64,000 bases of DNA from contig OY253653.1 in the NCBI GenBank assembly GCA_958009055.1, positions 372,001 through 436,000 on the forward strand, read 5' to 3'. Shown one piece after another: positions 20,375-30,698 of the stretch. This stretch comes from Choricystis sp. odSpoLacu1 (lineage: Eukaryota; Chlorophyta; Trebouxiophyceae). The position numbers were made by a program, and so were the translations under genes. Numbering within the stretch: position 1 is the stretch's first letter; each line of letters opens with the position of its first letter. The notes under the pieces are model-generated. The model was given only the letters and a program-made list of their open reading frames with translations, searched no databases and was not told the origin of the DNA.

Positions 20375-21341
20375 ATGGAGGCTGCCCCCCACCCCGACTA
20401 CGACGACGCGCTGTCGTCCCATGCTCTCTCATCCTACGCGTCCTCCAGCGGCGACAGTGACGCCGACAGGCGCGAGTTTGGCGTGTTCCGTGCGCTGCCA
20501 ACAACGGCAACCCACGGCGGCGGACACGGCAGCGACGCTGACAGCGAGTACGACGCAGCGGTGGCGTACTTGGCTGGAGTGCGGTTAGTTGGTTGTGTGT
20601 GTCTGGCAAAGGACGAAAGGAAGGCGTGAGGAAACAACTCATAGCTCACCCTCCCGCACTCTACCCCCCCTCCTCCCCGCCCCCAGCCAAGAAGCCGACG
20701 CCGCGCCCGGCGTCGTGGTGGCCGACAGATCCAGCGTGGATGACTACGTGGCGTCCCGGTCGGTTGGGCAGGCGGCGTGTCCGTCCCCAGCCAAACACAC
20801 GCCACACACTGCCGCCGCCGCCATCCCCCTCAATTCCACCTGGCTTCGCTCCTGCCTGGACGCGTTTGGGGTCGTGCGCGCCCGCGTGCTGGCTGCCCGA
20901 GACGCGGCGACGCCCGACCCGCTGAGCCCCAGCTTTGAAACGGTGCCGCGTCCGCCGCCCCCACCACCGCTGCCGTCGTCGCCGGACGCTGCCACCTGGC
21001 CAGCCGGCCCTGGTTCCGCGCGCGCGCTGGCCGCCACCCCTCAACCCACCATTGTGGCCGCCCTGGTGGCCGTGGCGGACGCGTGCGGCGGTGGTGATGG
21101 ACAGCCGCCGCTGCCCGCGGTTGCGGCGCGCTGGGCACATGCGCTGGCCGCCAACCTGGAGAAGCCGCTGCCGCCCGCCGCGTCAGCGGCTCTGGCCCGC
21201 CTGGCAGCCGCTGCGGGAGCGGATGCAGCGGCGGCGGGTGACGACGCTGACCGCTCCGCGCGCGCGGCCGTGGTGGCGGCTGTCGCGGGCGGCTGGTTTG
21301 GCCAGTGTGCCAGTTTGGCGGCTGCGGCGCGGGTGGATTGA
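20375..21341 (+). CDS. GEMIN2: Gemin2 / SIP1, SMN complex subunit
   Basis: Two exons, 20375-20583 and 20687-21341; intron 20584-20686 (GTTAGT...CCCAG); 287 aa. Gemin2 holds the Sm pentamer in a ring during assembly of spliceosomal snRNPs in the cytoplasm. Evidence: the N-terminal AAVAYLAGVRQEADAAPGVV matches the Gemin2 EYL..V..EA...P.VVVA segment. STWLRSCLDAFGVVRARV corresponds to the W...F...R helix. PTIVAALVAVAD and LPAVAARWAHALAANLEKPL match the C-terminal helices with the conserved W.YALL..LEKPL. Length equals the animal protein. The acidic, Ser/Asp-rich N-terminus fits the tail that binds inside the Sm ring. The phase-2 splice restores Arg between VR and QEAD. Confidence 0.85.
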
Positions 21342-21449
21342 GTTAGGAGAGAGGAGAGAGAGTGTGTCTGTGTTTTGTGTGCGCGGTAGGGGCGTTTTCT
21401 TTTTTTTTGATTTTCATTTCCTCCTCAACCTCCTCCTCCTCTCTGCCTC

Positions 21450-22567
21450 TCACGCCACAGACGCTGGCGGCACTTCATACGACGCCGCCACCCTGTCCAC
21501 CGCGGCCGCCACCGCGTCCACCCGGGCCAGGGCAGAGTGGTCGGGGGCCACCCCCTTGAGCGCGGCCAACCACCGCGCCGCAGGCTTGCCACTGGCCGCG
21601 GCAGCAGCCGCCAGGTTGGCCAGCACGTCGGCCGCTTTGGCGTCCTTGGCGTGCGCGTCCAGCAGGGCGCGCTCCGTGCCTGCCGCGTCCCCCGTGCGCA
21701 GCGCGGCCGCCGCCGCGCCCGCCGCCAGCCGCGGCGTCCACGTGAACCGATCCGCCAGCTCGTCAAACAGCGACGCCGCATCCCGGGCGCGCGACCCGCC
21801 CAGCGCGACGCCCGCCCAGGCGGCCGCCAGGGTGGCCAGCGCCCCGTCGTCATCGGCGCCCGCCAGGGCGGCCGCCCCCCGCTCCGCCAGGTCAGGCCGG
21901 TCGCACGCCAGCAGGGCCTGTACCGCCAGGGCGCGGGCTTCCGGGTGGGGGCACCCGTGCACCGCGCGCAGGGCGGCGGGGGGGTCACCGTCGGCGAGCG
22001 CGAGCGACGCGGCGAGGCAGCGCGTCGTCGCGTCAGAGGCAGTCGCAGGATCCGCCAGCCACTCTGTAAATTTCGCCTTGGCGTCGGCGGGAGTCGCGGC
22101 CCCCGACCTCAGCTGGGCCAGCAGCTTGACGGCTTGCAGGGGTTGGGGGTGGGCGGGCGAGACGTCGTTGATGACGAGCTGATGTGCATTGGGGGGAGGG
22201 ATCCGGTCAATTTCCTGGTTTTTTTCTCCTTTTTATTTCCCGCCCTGGCGATCGAGCAGACACGATCAGTCGTCCAGTGGAGTGTCGGTCACTCGCTGCA
22301 CGGGCCGAGGCGTGCGCCCAAGGCACGCGTTTTTTTTGTCTTTCGATGCGCGCGCGCGAATCCTCCATCCTTCCCCTCCCTCCCCCTCTCTCTCACCTCG
22401 TACGACCCCAGCTCCACGTAGCACCGCATCACGTACGTGTCCCTCTCCACGCACGCTGCGGGACCCAGCCCCTCCAGGTCGGCCGCCTCCGCAATCGCGG
22501 CCGCGTGCGCGCCCACGTAGAACGCGTTGCGCGTCGTCCACAGCAGGTCGGCGTCGTCGGTCGCCAT
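21450..22567 (-). CDS. COPE: Coatomer subunit epsilon
   Basis: Two exons on the minus strand, 22567-22397 and 22178-21450; 299 aa. Epsilon-COP is a TPR-like solenoid that stabilises alpha-COP in the COPI coat for Golgi-to-ER traffic. Diagnostic segments: LLWTTRNAFYVGAHAAAIAE near the start, ARALAVQALLACDRPDLAER, DDGALATLAAAWAGVALGGS, and DAHAKDAKAADVLANLAAAA with GKPAARWLAALKGVAPDH at the end, which track the family throughout. Both splice sites fall at codon boundaries (GTGAGAG donor, CATCAG acceptor). Length is typical. It shares a 130 bp divergent spacer with VMS1 and its 3' end lies 108 bp from that of Gemin2. Confidence 0.92.
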
Positions 22568-22697
22568 GTTGGATTGAAAGGTTGGGTGCACAAAGTCGAG
22601 GGAGAGGTAGAAACACACACACACGAGCACAGCCGCGGACGACAAAAGAACCAAGTGTGAGCGAAGCGATTGCACACACTTCGACTCTGTTTTCCTT

Positions 22698-24600
22698 ATG
22701 GCCGCCCCGCCTCCACCGCCGCCCTCGGGTGGCGGCGGCCCCCTGGGCATGCTGTACTCCCTCCCAGCCTCCTTCTTCGAGGGCGCCGTCGCCGACGGCG
22801 ACGCCGCCCCGGCGGCCGCGCCCGTCGACGACGCGTCGCCTCGCCGCGCGGAGCCGGCGGACGACGGGGGCGCGTTGACGTGCAGGGTGTGCGGCATTGG
22901 TGAGTGTGTGGGTGAGAGAGAGAGTGGAGCAGGGTGGGGCGAGTCGGACCCTCGTTGTTTCGACCGACCCTCCCCTCTCTCCCCCTCAGGCACCACCTCC
23001 CCCCCCTTCCCCACCGTCGCCGCCCAGCGCGCCCACTTCAAGTCGGACTGGCACCGCCTCAACACCCGCCGCACCCAACGAGGGCGCCCCCCCCTGGACG
23101 AGGCTGGCGCGGACGCGGCGCTGGGCGGCGGCGGCGACGCGTCGTCGCTGTCAGGCTCTGGCACTGACGACAGCGACGCAGACGACGACGACGGTGAGCG
23201 TGCCGCGCCCACCACTGTTCTCACTGCACGAGGAGGTGGCGCTCTGACCGTGTTCAGCGTGGGCGGCACCCGGTGTGCGGTGTGGCGCGCGCTCGTGACG
23301 CCGCCCCGCGCGGCGGCAGCCGCGGCCGGCACGCCCCCCCCACCCCCCGCCACCGCCCTCGCCACACTGTTGGCTGCTCGCACGTCGCCCTGGGCCGTCA
23401 TCCTGGCCAAGGGTGGCCACTTTGCGGCCGCCGTGTTCGATGTGGGGACGCCCGATGGCCGCCCCGCCACCACCCACCACTGCACCGCCCACCGGTACGT
23501 GGTGCGGGCCAAGGCGGGGGGGCGGCAGTCCGCCAAAGACAACACGGGCAAGAGCATCAAGTCGGCGGGGTCGTCGCTGCGGCGGTACAATGAGGCGGCG
23601 CTGGACGCTGACGTCCGATCCGCATTGGCCTCCTTCTCCGCCCCTCTATCCACCGCCTCCCTCATATTTGTGCATGCCCCCGGTCAAGCCAACGCGGCGT
23701 CCTTGTTCACGGCGGGGCCGGGGGGGGCGGCAGCTCCCCTGTCGCGGCGCGACCCGCGCGTGCGGGCGGTCCCCTTTGGCGTACGCCGCCCCACGCTCAA
23801 GGAGGCGGAGCGGGTGGCGCGCACCCTGGTGACGGTGTATTCTGCGCCTGAAGCGTCCACGGTGGTGGAAGCACCGCCGCCGCCGCCCAAGCCCGCCAAG
23901 CGAGCAACGGCACCACCCCCACCCCCGCGCTTCCCGTCCCCACCGCCCGACCCTCCCCTTGTGACCGCCGCCCGGGCGGGGGATGCGGACGCTGTGACGT
24001 CCCTGCTGGCGGGTGGGGCGGATCCCACGGAGAGGGGGCGCGGCGGGAGGTTGGCCTATGATGCCGCGAGTTCGAAACCAGTGCGCGACGCGTTTCGACG
24101 GGCGGCGGCGGCGGCCCCGGACGCCCACGACTGGGGCGCGGCGGGCGTGCCGTCCGCGCTGACGCCCGAGATGGAGGCGGCGCAGGCGGCTCGGGCGGCC
24201 GCCAAAAAAGCGAAAGCGAGGGAAAAGGAAAAAGAGCGCAAAACGGCGGCTGGAGCGCGCAAGGCGGCGGCCGCGGTGCGGGCGGCGGCCGAGGCGGAGG
24301 CTGATGTGGAGGCGGCGGCGAGGGAGGCGGCAGCGCTGAGTTTGAAGTGAGTTTGGTGGGGAGAGAGGAGGGGAGGTTGGGAGAACAAAGGGGGGAGAAC
24401 AAAGGGGCGATACAAACCGCACTCACATTTTTCCCTCCCCTCCCATCACCCAACACAGGGTGCGCGACCCCGTGGCCGCCGCCAACGCCAAGCGCGCCGA
24501 CAGAGCGGCCGCCGAGTCGGCTGAACGCCGCGCGCGCGCGGCAGCTGCGGCCGAAGCGCGGCTGCGCTCAGCGGCCGACGCGCAGAGGACGACGTTTTGA
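22698..24600 (+). CDS. VMS1: VMS1/ANKZF1-type peptidyl-tRNA hydrolase of ribosome quality control
   Basis: Three exons: 22698-22899, 22990-24346 and 24459-24600; 566 aa. Vms1/ANKZF1 releases stalled nascent chains from 60S-bound peptidyl-tRNA and is linked to p97/Cdc48. A C2H2-type zinc finger (CRVCG...HFKSDWH) spans the first splice. The eRF1-like catalytic domain has WAVILAKGGHFAAAVFD, HRYVVRAKAGGRQSAKD and KSAGSSLRRYNEAALDADVR; Gln247 in GGRQS is the expected catalytic Gln. An ankyrin repeat (LVTAARAGDADAVTSLLAGG) and a charged Ala/Lys coiled coil follow, as in the family, ending in a VIM-like ESAERRARAAA. The last intron has GTGAGT and CACAG; without it the protein would end at 24350, 47 residues earlier. 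Confidence 0.88.
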
Positions 24601-25335
24601 TGTGTGTATGTGTTGACGTTCTCCCTCTCTATCCATCTCCCAGGCGGTCGCCGATCGGCACGCGCCGCCGCCGCCGCGGCGCGGCGGCCGCGCCGCGTGG
24701 GCGGTGGTCGCGGCCGCGGTGGCCGCGCTGGTGGTGGTGGGGCAGCGGCGGTAGCATTTTTTGTCTTTTTGCAGCTGTAAAAAAAAAAAAAAAGGATGGA
24801 TTAGATTCCAAGTTCCTTGGTCAGTGGCCGGGTCAGTCTGTTCTGTGGGTGCGGACCCGTGAACAAAAGAAGAGGGCCTGCGCGTTAAAAACACGAGGGT
24901 TTTGAAAAACCACACACAGGCGACCCTGTTTTCTTACCCTGTTTTCTTCGTCTTCAGAGCACCCGTTGTATACCTCCCCACGCACTCAGGTAAAGCAGTA
25001 TGGATACGAAGCAGTCCCGTTTGTGACGCCTGGAGTCCTGGCCACCGCCGCTGGGGGGGGTGGGGGGGTGGCTGTTTGAATTCGCTTCGTTTCAATTGGC
25101 GCGCGCGGTTACACAACAGCACGGCCCCCGCCGCGTCAAGACTTCGACATTCCCCCTCCGCTCCCGTCACGCGAACAATTACAATATTTAGCGTGTACCC
25201 AATGTGTCTGTCGGGGGGCGGGGATGCTCCAGGCGCGGCAAGTAACACGAGGCGGTACTATTGACAAAACACGCGCGACCGCTGCCCCGCGTCCACGCCG
25301 CGCCCCACCTTTTCCGACAGCCACACAGCCTCGTC
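24601..25335. other. Intergenic, VMS1 to mannanase
   Basis: About 735 bp with no gene I can support. An isolated acceptor-like tract plus a 36-codon open frame lies at 24641-24754. A TGTAA followed by sixteen As is at 24776-24794. From there to 25335 base composition is more balanced than in the genes. No RNA gene is recognisable. Confidence 0.5.
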
Positions 25336-27620
25336 ATGCTGTTTGCCACATACCTGCTGGGTGAGTGGAGGTTGGAGAGCTCGAGGGAGTCAAGCGACGG
25401 GCTTTTTTGTTTTGTTAGTTTTTTTCTCATTTCGCGACGTCGCCAAAATCACGCCGTACCCAAAACCCTATCAACACAGCCCTCGCCGCCGCCACGGCCG
25501 CGGCCGGCGGCTCTGCCGCCGTCATCTACAATGCCACAACCAACCCAGCGCTCTACCCCGTCGACGCCGTCGCCCGCCTGCGCGCTGACGCGGTGGCCTT
25601 TGCGCGGTCCGTGGGTCTTGGCGACCGCGTCGCCAACGTGACGCTGGGCGGCCACGCGCCCCTGCCGCCCGTCGCCAACAGGACGCTCACCCCCACCATC
25701 ACCAACTCCCAGCTGTGGGAAAGCGTGAGCAGCCGGGTGGGCGTGCCAGTCGGCCCCGTCACCGGCGACGGCGGCGTCGGCGCGGCGCGCACCGCTGCGC
25801 GTGCCGCTGCGGCCGAACGCGCCTACGACGACGACGCGGAGGCCGTCATTGAAGCCGTGCCAGTCGTCACGCCAGCCAGTGTGCGCGCTCTGCGCGGCAC
25901 CAAGGGCGCGGTGGGGCGCAACATCGGCTTTCTCACTGCATCCGGCGGCCGCCTCGCGCTCGGTGGCACCGCGTGGAGCGGGGCGGGGGCCAACGCCTAC
26001 TACCTCGCCTCCCTCACCGCGTTTGGCGTGTCGGAAGCCGAGTTGGTGGCCCAACTGGGCGTGCACGCGGACGCCGGCGTCACCCTGCTGCGCGTGTGGT
26101 TTGCCAACGACTTTGCGCCGCGCGGCACGCAGCCGAAGCTCGGCGTGTTCAACGAGGCCGCCCTGGCGCGCGTCGACTTTGTCATGGCGGCCGCCGCCGC
26201 GTACGGCATTCGGGTGATCGGTGTTCTTTCCAACTACTGGCCGTTTGCGGGCGGGTGGCAGGCGTGGGTGGACGCCGCGGGCCCCGTCGGTGGCCGCCCG
26301 ATCGAAACCTTTTTGACGGACGCTGCCCTGCGAGCCGCCTTCAAAACGTGGGTCACCACCATGGTCAACCGCACCAACACCATCACTGGGGTGACATACG
26401 CGAACGATCTCACGCTCGCAGTGTGGGAGCTGGCCAACGAGCCCCACACGACCGACGGCCTGGAAAAGAACGTGCTCCACATCCCCCCCGGCACCATCAT
26501 GTGCGCCTGGGTGGCCGACATGACCGCCCACATCAAGGCCCTGGACGCCAACCACCTGGTGGCCACCGGGGAGGAAGGGTACGCGGCCGACGCGCCGACC
26601 CCCGCACACTCGTGGATCGGGGACGGCACCAAGGGCAACGACTTCACGTGCCACCTGGCGCGCACGCGGGTCGACGTCGCCACGCTGCACACGTACCCCG
26701 ACTCGTGGGGCATGCCCGACTACGAGTGGTTGGGGCCCAACTTTTTGGCGGCGCGCGCGGCCGTCGCGGCGCGCTACGGCAAGCCGCTGCTGCTGGAGGA
26801 GTACGGCACCGGCGTCGCGGGCTCCAGCGTGGGCCGCAACCGGGACGCTCTGTTCACCTACTTGACGGCGACCGCCGACTGGGCGGGGGTCGACGCGTCC
26901 CTGGTGTGGGCGGTCGCGCCGCGCACCGCGGGCGGCGTGACGCCGGGCAACGACGCGCCGTGCGGCACGTGCCCGCCCGCGTTTGTGTTTGCATATGATG
27001 AGGACGGCGGCGCGGCCACGCTGGCCGCCAACAAGCGGGCCGCGATGTATCGCCGCGCCGCCCTGCCCGCCGGCCAGCCGGCCGCGGGCGTGATCGCGCG
27101 GCCGACGCCACCGCCGACGCCGGCCCCGGGGTGTGTGGACGTGGTTGCGCCGGGCGGCTACAGTTGTGACCAGCAAGCGGTGTGGGGCAAGTGCGACGAA
27201 GCCTGGTTGGCGCCGTACTGTGCCGCGACGTGTGGGCGCTGCCCGCCTGCGCCACCGACACCGACGCCCGCGCCGACGCCGACGCCCCCGACGCCGACGC
27301 CGACGCCGCCCACGCCGCCACCCCCGACGCCCGCGCCGCCGCCGCCGACGCCGACGCCGACGCCAGCGCCGCAGCCAGCGTGCGTCGATGTGCCGCTGCC
27401 AGACACGCAGACCACGTGCGCCCAGCAAAAAGCGTGGGGCAAGTGCGACGCCTGGTTCATGGTGCCGCTCGGCCGGTGCCTGGCCACCTGCGGCGCGTGC
27501 CCCCCATGCACAGACACCCCCCCCAGCCCCACCTACACGTGCGCCCAGCAGGCGGGGTGGGGCCAGTGCGGCCAGGCGTGGATGCGGGGGTACTGCAACA
27601 AGTCGTGCAGGCGGTGCTGA
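25336..27620 (+). CDS. Secreted GH5 endo-beta-1,4-mannanase with three Cys-rich modules
   Basis: Two exons, 25336-25360 and 25480-27620; 721 aa. The tiny first exon supplies the start of a signal peptide that reads MLFATYLLALAAATAAAGGS after splicing, so the enzyme is predicted to be secreted. The (beta/alpha)8 domain (about residues 140-500) resembles GH5 subfamily 7 mannanases: LTLAVWELANEPHT holds the acid/base Glu329, and GKPLLLEEYGTG holds the nucleophile (Glu448/449). SNYWPFAGGWQAWV and ALDANHLVATGEEG are also family-like. The C-terminus has three modules of about 37 residues with six Cys, pattern C.D....Y.C.QQ..WGKC...W....C...CG.C. They resemble ShK-like putative carbohydrate-binding modules of algal cell-wall enzymes. 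A Pro/Thr linker separates modules 1 and 2. Mannan remodelling or feeding is inferred. Confidence 0.87.
27247..27384 (+). repeat. Minisatellite coding for the Pro/Thr linker
   Basis: About 138 bp of imperfect CCGACGCC/CCGACGCCG units inside the mannanase gene, translating to a PTPTPAPTPTPPTPTP-type linker. Such arrays vary in length easily and keep the frame only when whole 3-base multiples change. Confidence 0.85.
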
Positions 27621-28423
27621 ACAAACAAAGGGGTTTCGATCCCCGTTTCCCCGCCCACAAACAGGAGCGTGGGTGTCGACCATGCCTTCATGCTTGATGA
27701 GAAGAGCTCGTTTGTCGAAAGTGAGAGAGAGGGAGCAAAGTTTTGAGCCGGACCGTTGTTTTTTAGTGAACACCTCCGGCTTCGCTTTTTCTCGTCCCTC
27801 CCCATTTTTCGTTTGCGTCACATGAACGCCCACGTCGATTCTGCGAGATCGTCCTTAGATGCTTGCCCTTTTTGATGTGTCCACGTGGACACACACACAC
27901 GAACCCTTTGATTACTGGATGACCTTCCCCTTACCCCCCCCCCCCCATTCGATCCTGGTCATTACCCGATTCCCCTCCCTCTTCCCCTCCAACGTGTGCG
28001 AGTCCCCTTGTGCAGAGGGAGCTCCACAACCAAGTTCATGCTGCGTTTAAAAAGAAAACAAGACAGCGTGATGTGAGTAGAGCGGGCGGCGTTGCGCGCG
28101 CCACCCCGTGCTCTAAACAGTGGAAGAGTGCGTAAACGAACAAAGGGAATTGTAATTAAAAACACGAAACACCACGAACACCTACTTGAAGTTGTGGCGC
28201 GGCGGGGCGGGGCTCACAGGTGTGTTTTGGTTCTGTTTGCTTGGTGCAAAAAAGGTCGCCCAAAAAACAACAAGGCCGATTTTGATTTTCTCAATTCACT
28301 CTCCAAAACCCTCGCCCCGCCACGCCCCCTCCGACTACGGCGGCCGCGCGAGGCTGTGTACGGCCGCCCAGCAGCCGACCACCTTGCGCGAGCGGGCCCG
28401 CTCCCCCTCCGCGGGGCCCCGCG
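27621..28423. other. Intergenic, mannanase to cyclin
   Basis: 803 bp with no supported gene, A/T-richer than its surroundings. It has a C-run at about 27938-27949. A T-loop-like motif near 27628-27645 does not fold into a tRNA. The last 150 bp before the cyclin start are again GC-rich. Confidence 0.55.
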
Positions 28424-29894
28424 ATGGGCGCGCCGGCAGCGCTGTCCGCGCGCCAATCGGCCGACGCGTCATCCGGGTCGGCCGCCACCGCGCTGCCGCC
28501 GTGCGCCCTGGGTGATGGTTGGGATGGCAGCGAGTTTAATGATGGCGGGTTGGAACGGTCGGGCAGCAAGGTGAGGAGGGCGGGGAGAGGGGCGGGAAGG
28601 GGAGAGCGCGCCGAATTTCGCGCGCGTCGGGCCGCGCCGAAACCAACGTCGGTTGGGTTTTGCCGCCCACAACGACACCCGCCCGACACACACCGATCAA
28701 CACACTGCACACTCTCACACACAGCGCTCCCTGCCCGCCGCCCCCGCCGGCGGCTCCCCCACCCAACGCCCGCGCCGCCCGCGCTCCCCGCACACGAGCG
28801 TGACGCGGCGCGCCGGATCGGCCGGCTCCGCCACAGAAGACCTGGCCGCGGCCACCACCACCCACCACGACAGCGCCGACTTTGACGACAGCCTGCTGGC
28901 CTGCATCGAGTGTCCGTCCAGCGTGCTGGGGGCGACGCCGCTGCCCGAGTGGCCGCCGCTGCCGCCGCCACGCACAGCGTTGGCGCCACCACCAGCAGAC
29001 GCCACATGGGCATCATCCGACGATGTCGCCACTCTGCTGGCCAACCTGCGCGCATGTGAAAACGAGTCGTGGGCGAGGGCGGAGCACGACTACATCGAAA
29101 CACGGCACGGCGCCGACGCCGCGCCTGGCGGCGGCCACCTCGACCCCTCCATGCGCTCCCTCACCGTGTCCTGGATGGTGGAAGTCGCGGCCGAGTATGG
29201 ACTGCACACTGAAACGCTGGCGGTGGCAGTGTCGTTGTTGGACCGGTTTCTGTCAGCTGCGCGCCGCGTGCACCGGTCGGCACTCCAACTCGCCGCTCTC
29301 GCTGCCCTCCTGGTCGCCACCAAGCACGAGGAGGCCGCATTCCCGCCCGCCGCTGAGCTGGCCACCCTGGCGGGGGGCGGCTGCGCGGGGGGCGACGTGG
29401 TGAGGATGGAGGCGGCCATGCTGCAGGCGGTCGGGTTTCGCGTCGCGGCACCCACCCCCGCGGCCGCGCTGGCCCTGCTGGCGCGCCACGCGGCCGCCCC
29501 GCCCGCCATCGTGGCGCGGGCCACCTACCTGCTGGAGCTGGCGTTGCTGGCGTACGAGGCGTTGGTGCACGCGCCGAGTGCGCTAGCTGCGGCCGCGATT
29601 GTGTTGGCGGCGCGCGCGGATGACGCCATGTCATCATCACCCTCCGCCGCGTCTGCCGCCGCCGCCACCGCGTCCATCGTGTGCGATGGCGCCCTCGAGC
29701 TGGAGGTGGCCGCCCACTGCCTGGTGGCGCTGCACGCGGCGGCGGCCGACCGCGCCGCGACGCTGGTCGACCGCAGCAGCAGCGACGGCGCGCCGCCCGC
29801 CGACACCGACGCAGTCGACGCGCTGGACGCCGTCGTGGCCAAGTTTTCGGCGCGCGAGTGGGCGTGCGTGGCGCTGGAGCCGGCGCTGGCGTGA
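28424..29894 (+). CDS. Cyclin, A/B-type
   Basis: Two exons, 28424-28570 and 28725-29894; intron 28571-28724; 438 aa. Cyclins bind and activate cyclin-dependent kinases. The cyclin box (about residues 160-290) reads MRSLTVSWMVEVAAEYGLHT (residue 192 onward) then ETLAVAVSLLDRFLS and LQLAALAALLVATKHEE. These are the conserved R..L..W..EV, LDRFLS and KHEE features that contact the kinase. A second Ala-rich cyclin fold follows (about 292-400) with ATYLLELALLAYEALVHAPS. The order D..MR..L..WM.EV fits A/B cyclins better than D cyclins; no clear destruction box is visible in the Arg/Ser/Pro-rich N-terminus. Class assignment is tentative. Confidence 0.85.
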
Positions 29895-30698
29895 GCAAAG
29901 GAAAAGAAGAACGACACGCCTTTTTTTTTGACGACATCCACCCCCCTTAAAATCCCCCCCTCCCCCCTAACCGAGCATTTCATGGGCCCCTGTGGATGCA
30001 CACAATCAGAGATGAACCAGCCTGGCGGGCTCGTTCATCTTTCTTTCTAGTGTCTTTTGGTTTTTTGTCCACACCCTCGCTAGGTCTCCCCGAGGTGACC
30101 TCTTTGTGCCCTCTCCTTTTTTGCGTTCCCCCAGCGTCAACGACCCCCCCCCATCCCACCCCTTGAAACAGTCCTCAATCCCCCCCCACACACGCACACC
30201 GCACCCGGCACAGGACGGCTTTCTTTTCCTGCTTAATCTCTCATGCTGATCATCCCCCGCCCCCTCCCACCGCTTTGCGGATAGTTTTTTTTGGCCCCAG
30301 GCCCCCTTTGACCCCCACGCTGCACACCACCGACCCGCGACTTGTGACACACGCACACACGCCCAGACACCAACAGTCGACTGCTTCAACACAGAGAGAA
30401 AACGGGGGGGGGGGAGAGAGAGAGGGAGAGAGGAGGCGTGTGTGGCTTGGTCGTGGGGGAGAGAGGAGGCGTGTGTGTGTGGCTTGGTCGTGGGGGGCGC
30501 GACGCGGCGCGGCGCGCACGCGCGCGCGCGGGGGGGGGGGGGGGTGTCATCCCCTGATTTTACACACAGGGGGCTCTCGCTCTCTCTCTCCCGCGCGCAC
30601 ACACACACACGCGCGCGCGCCTCGAGGAAAACGAAGGTCAAGTGCTGCGGTTGTGGTTGGGGTGGCGGGGTGGGGTGGGGGGGTCTCTTTCCCACACA
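29895..30698. other. Convergent intergenic region, cyclin / CAF1
   Basis: About 800 bp between the 3' ends of two convergent genes. No gene is supported. It holds both 3' UTRs and much low-complexity sequence: C-runs near 30146-30190, a G-run at 30404-30413, a tandem duplication at 30426-30495, a G-run at 30531-30544, and AC/GC dinucleotide runs at 30596-30620. Confidence 0.6.
30426..30495. repeat. Tandem duplication, 33 and 37 bp units
   Basis: Two adjacent copies of a segment beginning GAGAGAGGAGGCGTGTG and ending GGCTTGGTCGTGGGG. The second copy carries two extra GT pairs, which explains the length difference. The duplication looks recent. Confidence 0.85.

Noticed and set aside
24347..24350. 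Ending VMS1 at the first stop (24348-24350)
   Set aside because: The stop lies inside a perfect GTGAGT donor; splicing to CACAG at 24458 continues the charged helix and gives a family-like C-terminus.
27247..27384. Regular repeats that might suggest a CRISPR-like array
   Set aside because: Eukaryotic coding minisatellite without spacers; it encodes the Pro/Thr linker of the mannanase.
27628..27645. T-arm-like motif suggesting a tRNA
   Set aside because: No anticodon arm or acceptor stem could be paired around it, and the loop spacing is wrong.
25449..27833. 794-residue minus-strand frame across the mannanase
   Set aside because: Arg/His/Gly-rich shadow of a well-supported GH5 gene, no recognisable domain.
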